From Eutrigla gurnardus (Eukaryota > Chordata > Actinopteri > Perciformes > Triglidae), in assembly GCA_963514095.1 (NCBI GenBank), contig OY741266.1:28692188-28756187 (forward strand): DNA of 64,000 nucleotides, read 5' to 3'. The notes beneath the pieces were generated by a model, which worked only from the letters and a program-made list of their open reading frames with translations, did no database searches and had not been told where the DNA came from. How positions within the stretch are numbered: position 1 is the first letter of the stretch; each line of letters starts with the position of its first letter. Positions 63,009 through 64,000 of this stretch are shown piece by piece. The position numbers and the translations under genes are program-made.

Positions 63009-63660
63009 GTCGGCACTTCGCTTCAGCAACGGTTTGGTAAGAATGGTGTGATTAGCTACGTAAACAAAGCACAGATTACAACACACAGAGAGTCGGCGCT
63101 ATGCTTCAGCTATCGTTTGGTAAGAACGGTGTACAGAACAGTAGCGATTAGCTACTTAGCTATGTAAACAAAGCACAGATTACAACACAAAAAGAGTCGG
63201 CACTAAGCTTCAGCAATGGTTTGGTAAGGACGGCGTGATTAGCTACGTAAACAAAGCACAGATTACAACACAAAAAGTGTCGGCACTACACTTCAGCTAT
63301 GGTTCGGTAAGAACGGCGTGCAGAATGGTGGCGATTAGCTACTTAGCTATGTAAACAAAGCACAGATTACAACACACAAAAAGAGTCGGCACTAAGCTTC
63401 AGCAATGGTTTGGTGAGGGCGGCGTGATTAGCTACGTAAACAAAGCACAGATTACAACACAAAAAGTGTCGGCGCTACGTTTCAGCTATGGTTCGGTAAG
63501 AACGGCGTACAGAACAGTAGCAATTAGCTACTTAGCTATGTAAACAAAGCACAGATTACAACACACAAAAAGAGTCGGTAATACACTTCAGCAACGGCTC
63601 GGTAAGAACGCCGTACAGAACGGTGAGCGATTAGCTACATAACCAAAGCACGGATTACAA
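63009..63660. repeat. Dimeric tandem repeat (about 82 + 106 bp), 3.5 copies, each half with a GTAAACAAAGCACAG motif
   Basis: Subunits starting at GTCGGCAC or GTCGGCGC occur at about 63009, 63092, 63197, 63279, 63386, 63468 and 63574, so spacings alternate near 82 and 106 bp. Long subunits carry an extra TTAGCTACTTAGCTATG block. All share ACAAAGCACAGATTACAACA. No start-to-stop frame persists across them. Confidence 0.9.
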
Positions 63661-64000
63661 CACACAGAGGGAGAGAGACTTAATTCTCGGCTCAAGGCAC
63701 AATTACTCTACGATATCTAATCAAATCGCCAAATATCTCGGGTACACGACCCGGTGTTCTTCCTCCGGCAGATCAGAAGATATTAACCGGGGAAATAAAT
63801 TGTGTGAGCTGTGTAATTTGGGATAAGTAGAAATTGAGTGTCAATATTTCATGAAATGACAAAACTCTTAAAATATTACAAGAAGATTAAAAGTTGAAAT
63901 GATTTTTGGGGGGCTTTAAAAGGTGTCATAAGAGAAATATATGCAGTGCAGTCTGGAGCTGTATTGTATTAATTTGTGGTATCTGCGGGCGGATCCAGTA
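63661..64000. other. Right-edge sequence without recognised features
   Basis: AT-rich sequence with no splice-framed coding potential that I can see. Confidence 0.5.

Overview
The window is vertebrate nuclear DNA, almost certainly from a percomorph (spiny-rayed) teleost fish. The genes are split into many exons with GT-AG introns, there are very many CA/GT microsatellites, and several dispersed repeats are ones I recognise from teleost genomes. The neighbouring genes vav1, sh2d3a and trip10 match the human 19p13.3 neighbourhood VAV1-SH2D3A-TRIP10.

Layout. Bases 304-7688 (minus) hold the first ten coding exons of vav1, a Rho-family GEF; the gene runs off the left edge. A gap of about 3.5 kb, with a CA microsatellite and an 0.8-kb non-autonomous DNA transposon, separates it head-to-head from sh2d3a (11511-24648, plus), an NSP-family adaptor of 19 coding exons with an unexpected N-terminal SAM domain. 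trip10/CIP4 (27457-44399, minus, 14 coding exons; F-BAR, HR1, SH3) converges on sh2d3a. An mfap4-like fibrinogen-domain gene follows (46050-54183, minus, five coding exons). Its first intron contains a complete, recently inserted, antisense LTR retrotransposon (48492-52634). A P2Y12-like GPCR lies on the plus strand (55374-56567). The last 7.4 kb shows no gene, only simple and tandem repeats, including a 1.2-kb (CTAC)n array and a dimeric tandem repeat.

Function. vav1, sh2d3a and trip10 encode signalling proteins of the actin and small-GTPase circuitry: a Rho/Rac GEF, a p130Cas-binding SH2 adaptor and a Cdc42/Rho-linked membrane-curving scaffold. The mfap4-like gene encodes a secreted fibrinogen-domain lectin-like protein. 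Exon boundaries were set by hand by matching reading phase across GT-AG junctions; all junctions listed are phase-consistent.

The most unusual observations are these. (1) A 27-bp minisatellite at the end of sh2d3a coding exon 18 repeats the splice donor 22 times, and every copy stays in the protein frame. (2) The LTR element has an 11-nt complementarity between its predicted RNA 5' end and its primer-binding site, the signature of Tf1/sushi-type self-priming, and its internal region is a satellite with higher-order repeat structure and no recognisable pol. (3) A 1.7-kb minisatellite of palindromic AACATGTT-centred units fills one trip10 intron. (4) Two trip10 acceptors have UG repeats where the polypyrimidine tract should be.
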